A DNA stretch of 64,000 nt from Desulfitobacterium sp050251735 (GTDB lineage: Bacteria > Bacillota > Desulfitobacteriia > Desulfitobacteriales > Desulfitobacteriaceae), in contig JBFWMF010000006.1 in assembly GCA_050251735.1 (NCBI GenBank), positions 1 through 64,000 on the forward strand, written 5' to 3'. This document shows, in pieces, positions 15,839 through 24,955 of this stretch (the stretch's first letter is position 1; the number at the start of each line of letters is the position of its first letter). The notes under the pieces were generated by a model. The model was not told where the DNA came from. It saw only the letters and a list, made by a program, of their open reading frames with translations, and made no database searches. The position numbers and the translations under genes are program-made.

Positions 15839-16834
15839 ATGCGCCAAACTGTGGACTCAGTGTTTAAAGGTTTGTTTCTAATTTTATTGGGACTTGTATT
15901 TTTCGCCAATATGTATGGCTTTTTGCCTTGGAATTTTTGGATTAATGTTATTGATCTTTGGCCCTTGCTGTTAATTTTTGCTGGGGTTGCCTTGTTTCTT
16001 AATAAGCGCATTCCATTTAGTTCGATCATGGTGGTATTTCTGCTCGCTCTAGTCGGTTATTCCTTTATCCAAGGTAGCCCTTCCTTAGAGAGTAAGCTGC
16101 CACTAGGTAAGGTAAGCGGGGGAGATGTTATCGAGCTCTCCGCACCCTTGGAGGCCAATGTAAAGAAGGCAGATCTTACCCTAAATTTGGGGGGAGTGAC
16201 CATGGATGTACAGGGAATAGAGGGGGAGTCTCGCCCCGGTGAAGTGGTCAACGGCATCTATGAATGGGGGGGACACAAGAGCGCCAAGGATCCAAAGTTT
16301 TCGTATCAAACGAATGGGGATACTACACGGATTCGTTTTGATTCTGAAAAAAGAACCAGTACCGGTGACAGCAAACTGCAGCTGAACCTTTCTGATCATG
16401 TGCTCTATGAAGGTATAAAACTAAATGCCGGAGTTGTCAGCGGAACTATGGATTTCAGCCGACTACGGATTGAAGATTTAGAGATCAATACGGGAGCTAG
16501 TGAAATTGAACTGAGGTTTGGCGATACCGGTGTCGCAACAAAGGTCGATCTTAGTACAGGAGCTACCGATCTGAACCTTATAGTTCCTGAGAATGTGGGA
16601 TTGAAAATTGATATGAACGGGATTGCCAGTGAAACAAATTTTGCCGGAGATGGTCTTATCCTAAATTCTAAAGATTGGGTAAGCCCGAATTATCATGAAG
16701 CTCAAACTAAAATTGAGTTTGATATCTCCATGGCTGCCGGAAAAGTTAACTTAGAGCGCCTTGTATCATCAGGAGATTCGTCTAAAGATACTCAATCTAC
16801 ACAAACTCAATCTACACAAACTAAAACCTGGTAA
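15839..16834 (+). CDS. Envelope protein with LiaI-type membrane region and toastrack/LiaF-like domain
   Basis: A 331-residue protein with three short hydrophobic segments in the first 80 residues (LiaI/DUF5668-like) and a beta-rich outer region (about 95-310) of the toastrack/LiaF-C type, in which short strands repeat, as in LEINTGASEIELRF and DLSTGATDLNLI. The tail ends in a threonine/glutamine/serine repeat (TQSTQTQSTQT). The start lies one base after the pspC stop. Families with this domain order accompany LiaRS- or Psp-type cell-envelope stress systems, but no two-component pair is adjacent here. A specific role cannot be given. Confidence 0.78.
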   Translation: MRQTVDSVFKGLFLILLGLVFFANMYGFLPWNFWINVIDLWPLLLIFAGVALFLNKRIPFSSIMVVFLLALVGYSFIQGSPSLESKLPLGKVSGGDVIELSAPLEANVKKADLTLNLGGVTMDVQGIEGESRPGEVVNGIYEWGGHKSAKDPKFSYQTNGDTTRIRFDSEKRTSTGDSKLQLNLSDHVLYEGIKLNAGVVSGTMDFSRLRIEDLEINTGASEIELRFGDTGVATKVDLSTGATDLNLIVPENVGLKIDMNGIASETNFAGDGLILNSKDWVSPNYHEAQTKIEFDISMAAGKVNLERLVSSGDSSKDTQSTQTQSTQTKTW

Positions 16835-16866
16835 GAGATCAGCCCCTTAGAGTTAATGGGTCTAAA

Positions 16867-16908
16867 GAGCCCCTCGTTCCCAACAATCTTAATGGAAACG
16901 AGGGGCTT
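16867..16908. terminator. Hairpin terminator between the pspC operon and speD
   Basis: AAGCCCCTCGTT-type arms at 16867-16878 and 16897-16908 form an 11 to 12 base-pair GC-rich stem between converging genes. T-runs are weak on both sides. Confidence 0.6.
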
Positions 16909-16934
16909 AACTCTGCTCTATCGTAACTTATGTC

Positions 16935-17765
16935 TTAAATTCTTGGCATGTTCTTGCCATAAAAAATCTCAGACATTTCCTTTTTAAGCTTTAGCTTGAT
17001 TTTGCGCTTATCACCGATGGAAAGCTCTTTTTTTGCTGTGCCGAAGAGGTAGTTGTCCAGATCGAAGTCCTTGATAATCATTTTAGTATGGAAGATATTT
17101 TCCTGAAAGACTGTGACATCGATCATTTGGTAAATATCTCGATATTTCCGGTTGATGTAATTTTGGATAGAATTAATCTTATGATCAATGAAAACCTTTC
17201 TTCCATCTACATCACGAGTGAATCCGCGAACTCGATAGTCGGCGACAACGATATCCGGCCCAAAGCTCTCAATCAGAAAATTAAGGGCCTTCAGTGGGGA
17301 AATCTGTCCGCAGGTGGAGACATCAATATCCGCTCGGAAAGTGGATATTCCACCGTGGGGATGGCTTTCAGGATAGGTATGCACTGTGATGTGGCTTTTA
17401 TCTAAGTGAGCAACCACGGCATCGGTTAGTGGTCCCTCTTTGTCCGTATAATTGCGTTCGAAGGGATTATCGTCCGAATGCTCAGGATCCATATGCTCTT
17501 CCGCAATGAGCATGGTCACACTAGCTCCTTGAGGGTCATAGTCTTGTTTGGCAATATTTAAAATAGTGGCTCCGACGATACGGGCTACCTCTGTGACGAT
17601 ATTGGTTAGTCTCTCAGCATTGTATTCCTCATCAATATATTGGATGTAGGCATCGCGATGTTCTGGCGTTTTAGCGTAGCATATATCATACATATTAAAG
17701 CTCAAAGTTTTGGTAAGATTATTAAACCCATAAAGCTTTAGTCTTTTTATCGGTCTTACTTCCAA
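16935..17765 (-). CDS. speD: S-adenosylmethionine decarboxylase proenzyme
   Basis: SpeD makes decarboxylated S-adenosylmethionine, the aminopropyl donor for spermidine. The 276-residue proenzyme belongs to the long bacterial class (E. coli type). The self-processing site is Lys123-Ser124 in LDKSHITVHTYPESHP, where Ser124 becomes the pyruvoyl cofactor; the following His and the STCGQISPL region with its active-site Cys are intact. The start is TTG 17765, nine bases after GGGAGGAAG. No spermidine synthase is adjacent. The last 40 residues are rich in lysine, as in other long SpeD proteins. Confidence 0.92.
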   Translation of the reverse strand: MEVRPIKRLKLYGFNNLTKTLSFNMYDICYAKTPEHRDAYIQYIDEEYNAERLTNIVTEVARIVGATILNIAKQDYDPQGASVTMLIAEEHMDPEHSDDNPFERNYTDKEGPLTDAVVAHLDKSHITVHTYPESHPHGGISTFRADIDVSTCGQISPLKALNFLIESFGPDIVVADYRVRGFTRDVDGRKVFIDHKINSIQNYINRKYRDIYQMIDVTVFQENIFHTKMIIKDFDLDNYLFGTAKKELSIGDKRKIKLKLKKEMSEIFYGKNMPRI

Positions 17766-18048
17766 TCTCTACTTCCTCCCAACAGCTTTTAATGGTACTT
17801 TCCCTTGAAAACCTCCGAATTATTCCTGATTCAAAGTATATGATGAGGCTATACGCTTTGGCTTTTGAGGAAAAAGAAGGATAATCTTCTTGTAAGAAAG
17901 AATAGATACAACAAGATTTTTCATATAAGGATACTATAATACAAGTTTCTTTCTGAGGCTAGTATTATTATTTAATATTTCCTGTACTATTGAAGATAAT
18001 AGGATATGACAGGAGCAGGAAATGAGTTTAGGAATAAAGGAGGAAAAT

Positions 18049-18645
18049 ATGATGTCTCACCAACTTCCGGAACTACCCTATCCCTACAATGCCCTAGAGC
18101 CTTTTTATGACGAGGCCACTGTACGCCTTCATCATGACGCCCATCACAAAACATATGTGGATGGACTAAACAATGCGGAGGCCAAGCTTGCGGAAGCTCG
18201 CGAAAAAGGAGATTTCTCCTTAGTGAAGCATTGGGAAAGAGAATTAGCCTTCCATGGTTCCGGTCACTTACTGCACACCCTTTTTTGGATGAACATGAGT
18301 CCCCAAGGTGGAGGAACTCCGAGCGACATGTTAGCAGCGAGAATTAATCAAGATTTTAGTTCTTTTGAGAGTTTCAAGAAACAATTCTCAGCGGCCGCTG
18401 CAGCCGTTGAAGGTTCAGGTTGGGCGGTCCTTGTCTGGAATGCAGAATTCCAGAGGCTAGAGATATTACAAGCGGAAAAACACCAAAACCTCACCCAATG
18501 GGGCGTGACCCCACTTTTGACTGTGGATGTTTGGGAGCATGCTTATTATCTTAAATACCAGAATAAGCGAGCAGCTTGGGTAGAAGCCTGGTGGAATCTT
18601 GTCAATTGGATGGATGTAGCTGAACGGTTTGCTAAGGTGAGATGA
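18049..18645 (+). CDS. sodA: Superoxide dismutase (Fe/Mn)
   Basis: A cytoplasmic Fe/Mn superoxide dismutase of 198 residues. The metal ligands are His28 in VRLHHDAHH, the second His in AFHGSGHLLHTLFW, and Asp and His in DVWEHAYY. SGWAVLVW and QWGVTPLL are further family marks. ATG 18049 follows AAAGGAGG by five bases and is preferred to ATG 18022, which lies ahead of that site. Metal choice cannot be settled by eye. A TATAAT at 17935-17940 may belong to its promoter. It is a single-gene unit ended by a hairpin, and likely acts with the flavodiiron protein and cytochrome bd in oxygen tolerance. Confidence 0.94.
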   Translation: MMSHQLPELPYPYNALEPFYDEATVRLHHDAHHKTYVDGLNNAEAKLAEAREKGDFSLVKHWERELAFHGSGHLLHTLFWMNMSPQGGGTPSDMLAARINQDFSSFESFKKQFSAAAAAVEGSGWAVLVWNAEFQRLEILQAEKHQNLTQWGVTPLLTVDVWEHAYYLKYQNKRAAWVEAWWNLVNWMDVAERFAKVR

Positions 18646-18664
18646 ATTATCTCGCTTTGACTCA

Positions 18665-18717
18665 AAAATAGAAAGGGCCAGACACTTCAGGAGACTGAAG
18701 AGGCACCTTTCTATTTT
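18665..18717. terminator. Bidirectional terminator between sodA and the c-di-GMP gene
   Basis: AAAATAGAAAGG (18665-18676) pairs with CCTTTCTATTTT (18706-18717). A second inner stem, CTTCAG with CTGAAG, sits in the loop. Confidence 0.78.
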
Positions 18718-18757
18718 TTAATTCGAGTTTAAACCAATGTTTTGGGCAGCCAAGTAG

Positions 18758-20923
18758 TTAAGAGGCTTCTTTAAGTACAAAAAAATTCGCTTGATGCAAT
18801 TTTGCTTCTTTCTTCAAAATAGCTAATTCTTCAGAGATGTAAGTGGTAGTCCACGATGTCGATGGGTCAATAACTAATCCAGCTAAGGCAAGACTCAGGT
18901 CTTTGGCGCCATGGATAGATTCGATGCGATTTTGGAAACCTGTGAGAAGATGATCGCCTAATGTTTGTGCATTTGATTCACTTGAAATAACGATAAAATC
19001 ATCACCGCCCACATGCCCGATAAATGAGTGTTCATCGATGGAATGTGATCCTTGTACGAGGACTTCCCCTAGGATTCTTATAATTGAATCTCCATGCTGA
19101 AAGCCATAGGTGTCATTAAAGGCTTTAAAGCGATTCAGGTCTGCGTAAATTATGTTAAAAGGCTTGTTGGTGTTTAAGCGCCGCTTCATTTCTTGATCGA
19201 TGGCGGTGTTCCCAGGCAATCCGGTAAGAGGACTAGCGCCGCGGGCGATTTGAATCTGCGTTTCAGACATGGCCTTGATCAAAGAAGCGACTCGGATCAT
19301 ACCGACAGGTTTCTGCTGCTGAACAACAACGATACCATCATAGAGCTGAGCATCAGAGCGGGCCATAGCCAAGCTCGAGGCTACTTCAATAGGGGTGGTT
19401 TCTTCAATGCTAAGATGCTTATTATACATCAGACTGGTTATGGGACGTTGACTATAAAGGCTTACCCCAAAGGGTGTGGCTAAAGCGGTGTACAATTTGT
19501 CGCGTTGTACTACGCCAATGAGCTCTTCACGCTGGATTACCCCAACCAATCCCACCTTTGCATGCTCCTCGAAATAGTTTTGTACGACATTAACGGTGGT
19601 ATCAGGGGAGAAAAAAGGGAGCGGTTCAAGGATATGGTGAACGGTTTTTTCTGAGTTAAAGATCATTCTTTGGTGCGATTTCACGATTTTAGTAACCTGC
19701 TCAGGTAATTCGGCCCGATTAAAAGAGGGCATAGCGATGAAGTAACCCTGTGCATAATCCACACCAAGTTGTATGACGGTCTGCAGCTCTTCCTGGGTTT
19801 CCACACCTTCAGCCAGAATCCGGCAGCCAATCCGGTGGGCAAAGGTGACAAAGGTTTCTAAAAGCGCCCATTTAGTAGGATTTTCATTGATCCCTTGAAT
19901 TAGGGAACGGTCAATTTTCAAAAAATCCGGGTGTAGCTCAGCAATCGACTGCAGCGAGGAATATCCAGCACCAACATCATCTAAAGCAATAAGATATCCT
20001 TGCTTTCGGTAATGCTCCAATGCTTCCCGAAAGGTGTTATAATCCTCGATGGCACTACGCTCGGTAATCTCCAAGACCACATCGGATGGCGTTAAACCTT
20101 TGGCTTCGAGAAGCTTGCGAGTGTGACCGGTGGAATATTCAGGATCGGTAATGACTTGAGGTTCTACATTAAGAAATAGATATTCGTTGGGGCGCAGAAT
20201 CTCCGTTGAATTCTTGACGGCAATGCGACGACAAATCGTTTCGATTGGGTAGAGCTGGCCAATCTTTTCTGCAAAAGGAAAAAGTTCGGCGATGTTAGGG
20301 AAAGAGCTAGGTGTTTTAAGGCGTGATAAAGCTTCAAAACCAAAAAATTCACCGCTGGCCACGTCGAGGATCGGTTGATAGGCAGACCTTACATATTGCT
20401 CGGGTTCCTCCAGTATTCGATTTACTTCCTCACGGCGTGGGAAGTAAAGGGGATCAGGTTCTGATTTATTAAGCAAGAAAGCCTCTTTTAAGGCGCCATA
20501 TAATAGATAATCTACGCTTCGTCCAGGTTGAGACTTGCACTCCACTAACCCGGCATGGAGGCTAAGGGTTTCATTAACGATTTTCTGGATTCTTTTATTA
20601 ATGCGTGTTTCCAGTGCTGGAACGAATTCCGGAATGAGTCTGGAAATTGGCCAGGGTGTATTGACAGTGGGCGAAAAATAGAATACGAAATCATCCCCGC
20701 CTTGATAATCCAAAAGAATGGTATGGAAAAGGTGGGCATGGTTGTGCATAGTATGTTTCATCTCAGTTACAACTTGATCCAAAATCTGAGCGCAAATTCG
20801 GTAGCCATGTCTGAATTCAACTTCGTGAAACTTTGCGATGTCTAAGTAAAGAATCCAGAGAGGATGACCACCCTGAAGAAGGTGGGCGAGCTTTTCAGTA
20901 TGAGTACTGGATGTGCTAATCAT
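18758..20923 (-). CDS. Cyclic-di-GMP protein, GGDEF-EAL-CBS-GGDEF architecture
   Basis: A 721-residue cytoplasmic signalling protein. Domains in order are a GGDEF-like domain (about 1-165, signature GGDDF at 75-79), an EAL phosphodiesterase (about 170-415), a CBS pair (about 425-555) and a second GGDEF (about 560-721, GGDDF at 639-643). The EAL catalytic set looks complete: FEALSR, LNVEP, EITERS, DDVGAGYSS, FLKID, AEGVET and AQGYF. The C-terminal GGDEF keeps DLNRFKAFND, but no RxxD inhibitory site lies before it. The N-terminal one is poorer and may be regulatory. CBS domains often bind adenine nucleotides, so the output may follow energy state. Net direction (synthesis or breakdown) cannot be told from sequence. 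Confidence 0.88.
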   Translation of the reverse strand: MISTSSTHTEKLAHLLQGGHPLWILYLDIAKFHEVEFRHGYRICAQILDQVVTEMKHTMHNHAHLFHTILLDYQGGDDFVFYFSPTVNTPWPISRLIPEFVPALETRINKRIQKIVNETLSLHAGLVECKSQPGRSVDYLLYGALKEAFLLNKSEPDPLYFPRREEVNRILEEPEQYVRSAYQPILDVASGEFFGFEALSRLKTPSSFPNIAELFPFAEKIGQLYPIETICRRIAVKNSTEILRPNEYLFLNVEPQVITDPEYSTGHTRKLLEAKGLTPSDVVLEITERSAIEDYNTFREALEHYRKQGYLIALDDVGAGYSSLQSIAELHPDFLKIDRSLIQGINENPTKWALLETFVTFAHRIGCRILAEGVETQEELQTVIQLGVDYAQGYFIAMPSFNRAELPEQVTKIVKSHQRMIFNSEKTVHHILEPLPFFSPDTTVNVVQNYFEEHAKVGLVGVIQREELIGVVQRDKLYTALATPFGVSLYSQRPITSLMYNKHLSIEETTPIEVASSLAMARSDAQLYDGIVVVQQQKPVGMIRVASLIKAMSETQIQIARGASPLTGLPGNTAIDQEMKRRLNTNKPFNIIYADLNRFKAFNDTYGFQHGDSIIRILGEVLVQGSHSIDEHSFIGHVGGDDFIVISSESNAQTLGDHLLTGFQNRIESIHGAKDLSLALAGLVIDPSTSWTTTYISEELAILKKEAKLHQANFFVLKEAS

Positions 20924-21090
20924 ATGTAAGAATCCCTTCTAACCCTTCTATATAGAACAAGATAATTAGATTCTATTAGTAGAAAGTCAAATTGCTGTTA
21001 ATAATATGTTAAGGTAGCCTAAAGATTTATCGTTGACTAGCATTTTTGCAGAAAACTAATTTTTATGCTCTATTATTACTGGATAATCAA

Positions 21091-21147
21091 TTAACTTAAC
21101 CTTAACTTAACCTTAACTTCATTTTACCTTAACATGATCCGGATAAT
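21091..21147 (+). promoter_or_regulatory. Pho box and promoter of phoP
   Basis: Four direct repeats TTAACT, TTAACT, TTAACT and TTACCT begin at 21091, 21102, 21113 and 21124, exactly 11 bases apart, which is the arrangement of PhoP boxes in Bacillus-type phosphate regulons (TT-A/C/T-A-C-A units every 11 bases). A GATAAT at 21142-21147 serves as -10 box. The repeats occupy the -35 region and upstream, fitting activation and autoregulation by PhoP. Confidence 0.78.
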
Positions 21148-21206
21148 ATGAGAGTATAGAAAATTATAGAAGTTTTCGCGACTAAGGGATGCTAGTGGAG
21201 GATGTC

Positions 21207-21911
21207 ATGGTAAAAATTTTACTTGTCGAAGATGATGTGATGATTCAAGAGCTTGTCACTTTTAATCTTGAACGGGAAGGGTACACTGTTGAGACCGTTG
21301 ATGAGGGAAAAAGCGCATTGGAGTTTCTGAAAAAGGAGAAACCCGATTTGATTCTCTTGGATGTTATGCTACCTGAGTTAGACGGCTTTGAAGTATGTAA
21401 GGCTATTCGAGGAAATACCGAGACGGCTAACCTACCCATTATTATGCTAAGTGCACGTGATGAAATTGCTGATAAAGTAGTTGGTTTAGAGCTGGGAGCC
21501 GATGATTATATCACCAAACCATTCAGCCCCCGGGAATTGTTAGCGCGCATCAAAGCTCGGATTCGAGAGGAAAAGCGAAATTCCGTTCCTGAACCGGTTT
21601 CACTTACTTGGGGAGATCTGGAGATTTGGCCGGAAAGCTATTTGGTAACGATTAGAGGAGAATATGTAACACTTACGGGAAAGGAATTTGAGCTGCTTCA
21701 TCTCTTTATGAAACGACCTAATCAAGTTTTCAACCGCGAGTATCTGTTACAGAAGGTTTGGGGATATACAATAAGTGGGGATACGAGAACCGTCGATGTC
21801 CATATTAGTAATCTGAGGAGTAAGCTTAAAGGTGTTGCACCTATTATTGAGTCTGTACGAGGTGTAGGGTATCGTTTAGCAGTCAGCCCAACGAAGACTA
21901 AAAATAGCTAA
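21207..21911 (+). CDS. phoP: PhoP/PhoB-type phosphate response regulator
   Basis: A 234-residue OmpR-family response regulator. The receiver domain (1-120) has the acidic pocket in LVEDD, the phosphorylated Asp in LLLDVMLPELDG and Lys in YITKPFSPREL. The winged-helix domain (130-230) ends in SVRGVGYRLA. ATG 21207 follows GGAGG by five bases. A Pho box lies upstream and phoU and pst genes follow, which supports the phosphate role. No phoR histidine kinase gene is next to it; phoU comes directly after, so the sensor must be encoded elsewhere. Confidence 0.88.
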   Translation: MVKILLVEDDVMIQELVTFNLEREGYTVETVDEGKSALEFLKKEKPDLILLDVMLPELDGFEVCKAIRGNTETANLPIIMLSARDEIADKVVGLELGADDYITKPFSPRELLARIKARIREEKRNSVPEPVSLTWGDLEIWPESYLVTIRGEYVTLTGKEFELLHLFMKRPNQVFNREYLLQKVWGYTISGDTRTVDVHISNLRSKLKGVAPIIESVRGVGYRLAVSPTKTKNS

Positions 21912-22137
21912 AGGTTTACAACCTAATAATAAATAGAATCAAGGCCTTATATTCTTGTAAATTTATGTTATAATATATTTCAATTATTATGTATTTCCAC
22001 AAAGTACATAAACTCTATTTGACTAAAAACTAAATAGAGAGCATTTCTATGATATTAGCATAGTATGAATTGTACTTATATACGGGTTCGAAAACTTGTT
22101 GTCACGGAACAGTACTTAATCAAAGGAGGAGCATAAA

Positions 22138-22797
22138 TTGAGTAATAGGAATGTATTTGATAATTCATTGGAAGAGCTCAACCAAAAAGTATTTAAATTA
22201 GGCAAAATAGTAAATTCTCGGGTGGATGCTTCCATGCAATCTTTGGTTAAACAGGATTTGGAACTTGCCAATCAAGTGGCAACAGGCGATTTAGAAGTCA
22301 ACGAACTTCAATCACGAATCGAAGAAAGTTGTATGCTCTTGATTGCAACCCAACAACCCATGGCTAAGGATTTGCGCAAAATTGTTGCTGCCTTTAAACT
22401 TTCTATTAATCTGGAGAGAATTGGTGATTTAGCTGTTGATATAGCAAAACATACGATTCGTACGGGAGAACAAAAAGCTCTAAAGCCTTTGGTTGATTTG
22501 CCAAGAATGGCGGATATTGTCCAACAGATGGTTATATTAGGAATTGAAGCTTATAAGATGGAAGACCCAGAAGCTGCTAAAGCTATGGCTCAAATGGATG
22601 ACGAGGTGGATCATCTCTATGCTCAAGTCTTCCGTGAATTACTCGTGTTTATGATGGAAGATCCTAAAACGATTAGTCAAGCCACTTACCTTATTTTCGT
22701 TGGTCGTTTTCTCGAAAGAATGGGAGATTATTGCACCAACATTGCTGAAGAGGTCGTATACGTGGAAACAGGAAAAAGGTCAGATCTTAATCTTTAA
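22138..22797 (+). CDS. phoU: Phosphate signalling protein PhoU
   Basis: A 219-residue all-helical protein with two PhoU domains of three helices each. The metal-binding E/D-x3-D motifs lie in INLERIGDLAVDIA and GRFLERMGDYCTNIAEE. PhoU transmits the state of the Pst transporter to the PhoR/PhoP pair and keeps the regulon off when phosphate is plentiful. The start is TTG 22138, seven bases after AAAGGAGGA. It sits between phoP and the pst operon, separated from pst by a broken chemotaxis receptor and a strong hairpin. Confidence 0.93.
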   Translation: MSNRNVFDNSLEELNQKVFKLGKIVNSRVDASMQSLVKQDLELANQVATGDLEVNELQSRIEESCMLLIATQQPMAKDLRKIVAAFKLSINLERIGDLAVDIAKHTIRTGEQKALKPLVDLPRMADIVQQMVILGIEAYKMEDPEAAKAMAQMDDEVDHLYAQVFRELLVFMMEDPKTISQATYLIFVGRFLERMGDYCTNIAEEVVYVETGKRSDLNL

Positions 22798-22832
22798 AAT
22801 TCGATTCTTCCGGTGAATCACATTAATAGTCA

Positions 22833-22891
22833 ATTAATAAGAAGAAGAGCTAAGCTTTTACATGAAAGCATTAGCTCTTCTTCTTATTAAT
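22833..22891 (+). terminator. Long perfect hairpin after phoU
   Basis: Arms 22833-22853 and 22871-22891 are exact reverse complements over 21 bases (core AGAAGAAGAGCTAA with TTAGCTCTTCTTCT), and GCTTT/AAAGC in the loop extends the stem to about 26 pairs. AT-rich sequence follows rather than a clean T-run. It probably terminates phoU transcription. Confidence 0.7.
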
Positions 22892-23047
22892 AGAACTTAT
22901 AAGATTTATAAGGTTGATTATAGTTATTCTATCATTCAAATAAGCTCGTAAAATAAAAAAATACCGCTAAAGCGGCAGTGATGCGAGGAAATCTCCTCAT
23001 CTATAAAAAAGTAAGAAGGATGTTGTGATTTCCAATATAACAGAAGA

Positions 23048-24609
23048 ATGTTAAGACTGTATATTATGTTTGTTAGGGTTGTGTTAATTTACAAGATCAT
23101 AGTGAGTTTTAATGCTTTCCTCCATGAAGCCTTGGAAAGCCAAAATTATACGGATGTTGTGATCACCAACAAATATGGGGAAATAGTCTTTAGCAATAAC
23201 TACAAGAAAAACGACATAGCACCTTTGATATTTTCGGGTGACTTTAACGAGATAGCCAAGCAAGGGAAGGCATTTTGTCTATTGCCAAAATCGGCGATAA
23301 CTTTGCCGGCTTGGTCATTGAAGTGGAAGAGTCTGAAGCCTATGATAGCATTTCAGAGTTAAGAACAAGTATAATGGTCATTGTCTCGATTATTCTCTGT
23401 ATTTCTGCTGTCTTAGCGATGATTCTTGCCCGCTCTATCACTGGACCTATTAGTGAGGTCATCGGCGTCACCAATGAGATCGCCAATTTTAATTTAAAGA
23501 GGAGAAATACGAATTTTTTCCGTGGCCGCAAGACCAATAATAATGGCCGAAATACGGACCCTCTGCAAATACATTGCGAAGAAAGAGAAGAAAACAGGAA
23601 CGAAGATATTATTGTCAGAAAAGATGAGATTGGTGATCTCGGACGAGCCATTATCAAAATCAGGGATAATTTGAAAAATATCATCCAAGAGGTGGAAAAA
23701 TCAGCCCGAGAAGTGGCAACTTCTTCTCAACAACTCATGGTGAATGCCCAGCAATCATCAGCGTCGGTAGAGCAAGTTGTGAGTACGATGAATGAGTTAA
23801 ATATAAGATCCCTTGAACAGGCCCAAAGTGTTAAAGAGAGCTTTGAAAAGTCAACGGAATTGAGCTACATCATCGTGGAGGATAAAAATAATTTAGATGA
23901 AATGACAGGGGCTATAGGCAATGTCAACCACTTGGTCGCCTCGGGCTTAGAAATTATCGATGTATTATCTAATATAACCGATGAGTCAAATGGAGCAAAT
24001 AAGGAAGTCTATTCAAGTATTCTTAAGTCCCAAGAAAGTTCGCAGAAGATTGAAAGTGCCAGTAAGCTCATTACAGCTATTGCGGATCAGACTAATCTTT
24101 TAGCCCTAAATGCTGCCGTTGAAGCGGCAAGAGCCGGTGAATATGGCAGAGGGTTTGCTGTCGTTGCAGAGGAAGTCAGAAAACTGGCCGACCAATCAAA
24201 AGAAACGACAAGAATAATTGATCAGATTGTCGAAAATCTTAATAAAGACCATATCGAAGCCGTTCAGACCATGGAAAACCTAGTGGGAATAAACAAAAAA
24301 CAAGTCGAAAGTGTTGTGCAAACTAAGGATAAATACCTTGAAATTGCCAAAGCTATAACCGCGACTGAAGATAAAGTTAAACTGTCTAATGAATCAAGTT
24401 TGAAGATGGATGAAATGCGCTTAGAGGTAGAAGACAGACTACAAAGGGTTGTAAACATGACTGAAGAAAACTCTCACGGCATCGGTGAAGTATCCATGTC
24501 AATGGAAGAGCAGGCGGCTTCAGTACAGCAAATAACAAAAGCGTGCGAGATGCTAGATGAATTAGCACGCGATCTTCAAGTGCTCGTTGGGCGTTTTCAA
24601 ATTGCTTAA
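23048..24609 (+). pseudogene. Methyl-accepting chemotaxis protein, frameshifted and N-terminally truncated
   Basis: The C-terminal two-thirds (frame from 23275) is a normal receptor: a membrane helix (about 23370-23440), a HAMP region with an unusual basic insertion, and the signalling hairpin with DQTNLLALNAAVEAARAGE. The front part lies in another frame (23048 to about 23274) and reads like the end of an extracellular sensor domain, ending in EIAKQGKAF. Restoring one T in the T-run at 23273-23276 would join both frames. Even then the sensor would be far too short and lacks a convincing first membrane helix and binding site. A sequencing error could explain the frameshift but not the truncation. 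Confidence 0.72.
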
Positions 24610-24636
24610 AAGTTCAATTATTTAGTAATTTAAATA

Positions 24637-24690
24637 TTAACCTAAACTTTACAATAAGTTAACCTGCAAAAAACAATAGGAGTTTATACT
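24637..24690 (+). promoter_or_regulatory. Pho box and promoter of pstSCAB
   Basis: TTAACC, TTTACA and TTAACC begin at 24637, 24648 and 24659, again exactly 11 bases apart, with a degenerate TAATTT at 24626 as a possible fourth unit. TATACT at 24685-24690 is a candidate -10 box. The rest of the roughly 350-base gap to pstS is a long leader in which I see no gene. Confidence 0.62.
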
Positions 24691-24955
24691 TTGATTATGC
24701 AAAGGGGTTGTACATTTTCTGTGTACATATATAAAACTTCGTTTGCTGAAAGAGGGAGTAAGAGTTTCAAGGTGCGCTCTTAAATTCAAAGGAGGTAGTC
24801 AGTAACTGGAAGAGGTTATACGGAAGGTATAAGATTGTCTAACCAAAGAGAGATTATTGTTAAAGTTTTCAATGGATAGTCGAACCGGTGAGTAGATAAT
24901 TTAATTTCTTGACATTAAAACAAAATTGTATTTAAATTTTAGGAGGGTTTATTTA

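Noticed and set aside
16790..16830. Threonine/glutamine/serine repeat as a tandem DNA repeat of interest
   Set aside because: It is only a short low-complexity C-terminal tail of the toastrack protein (about two units), common in surface proteins.
22970..23020. Small hairpins before the chemotaxis receptor as a c-di-GMP riboswitch
   Set aside because: Stems such as CCGCTAAAGCGG and GAGGAAATCTCCTC are present, but the conserved core and tetraloop-receptor sequences of c-di-GMP aptamers are not.
24909..24937. TTGACA with a 17-base spacer and TTAAAT just before pstS
   Set aside because: Transcription would start inside the ribosome binding site of pstS, leaving no leader. The Pho-box promoter further upstream fits better.
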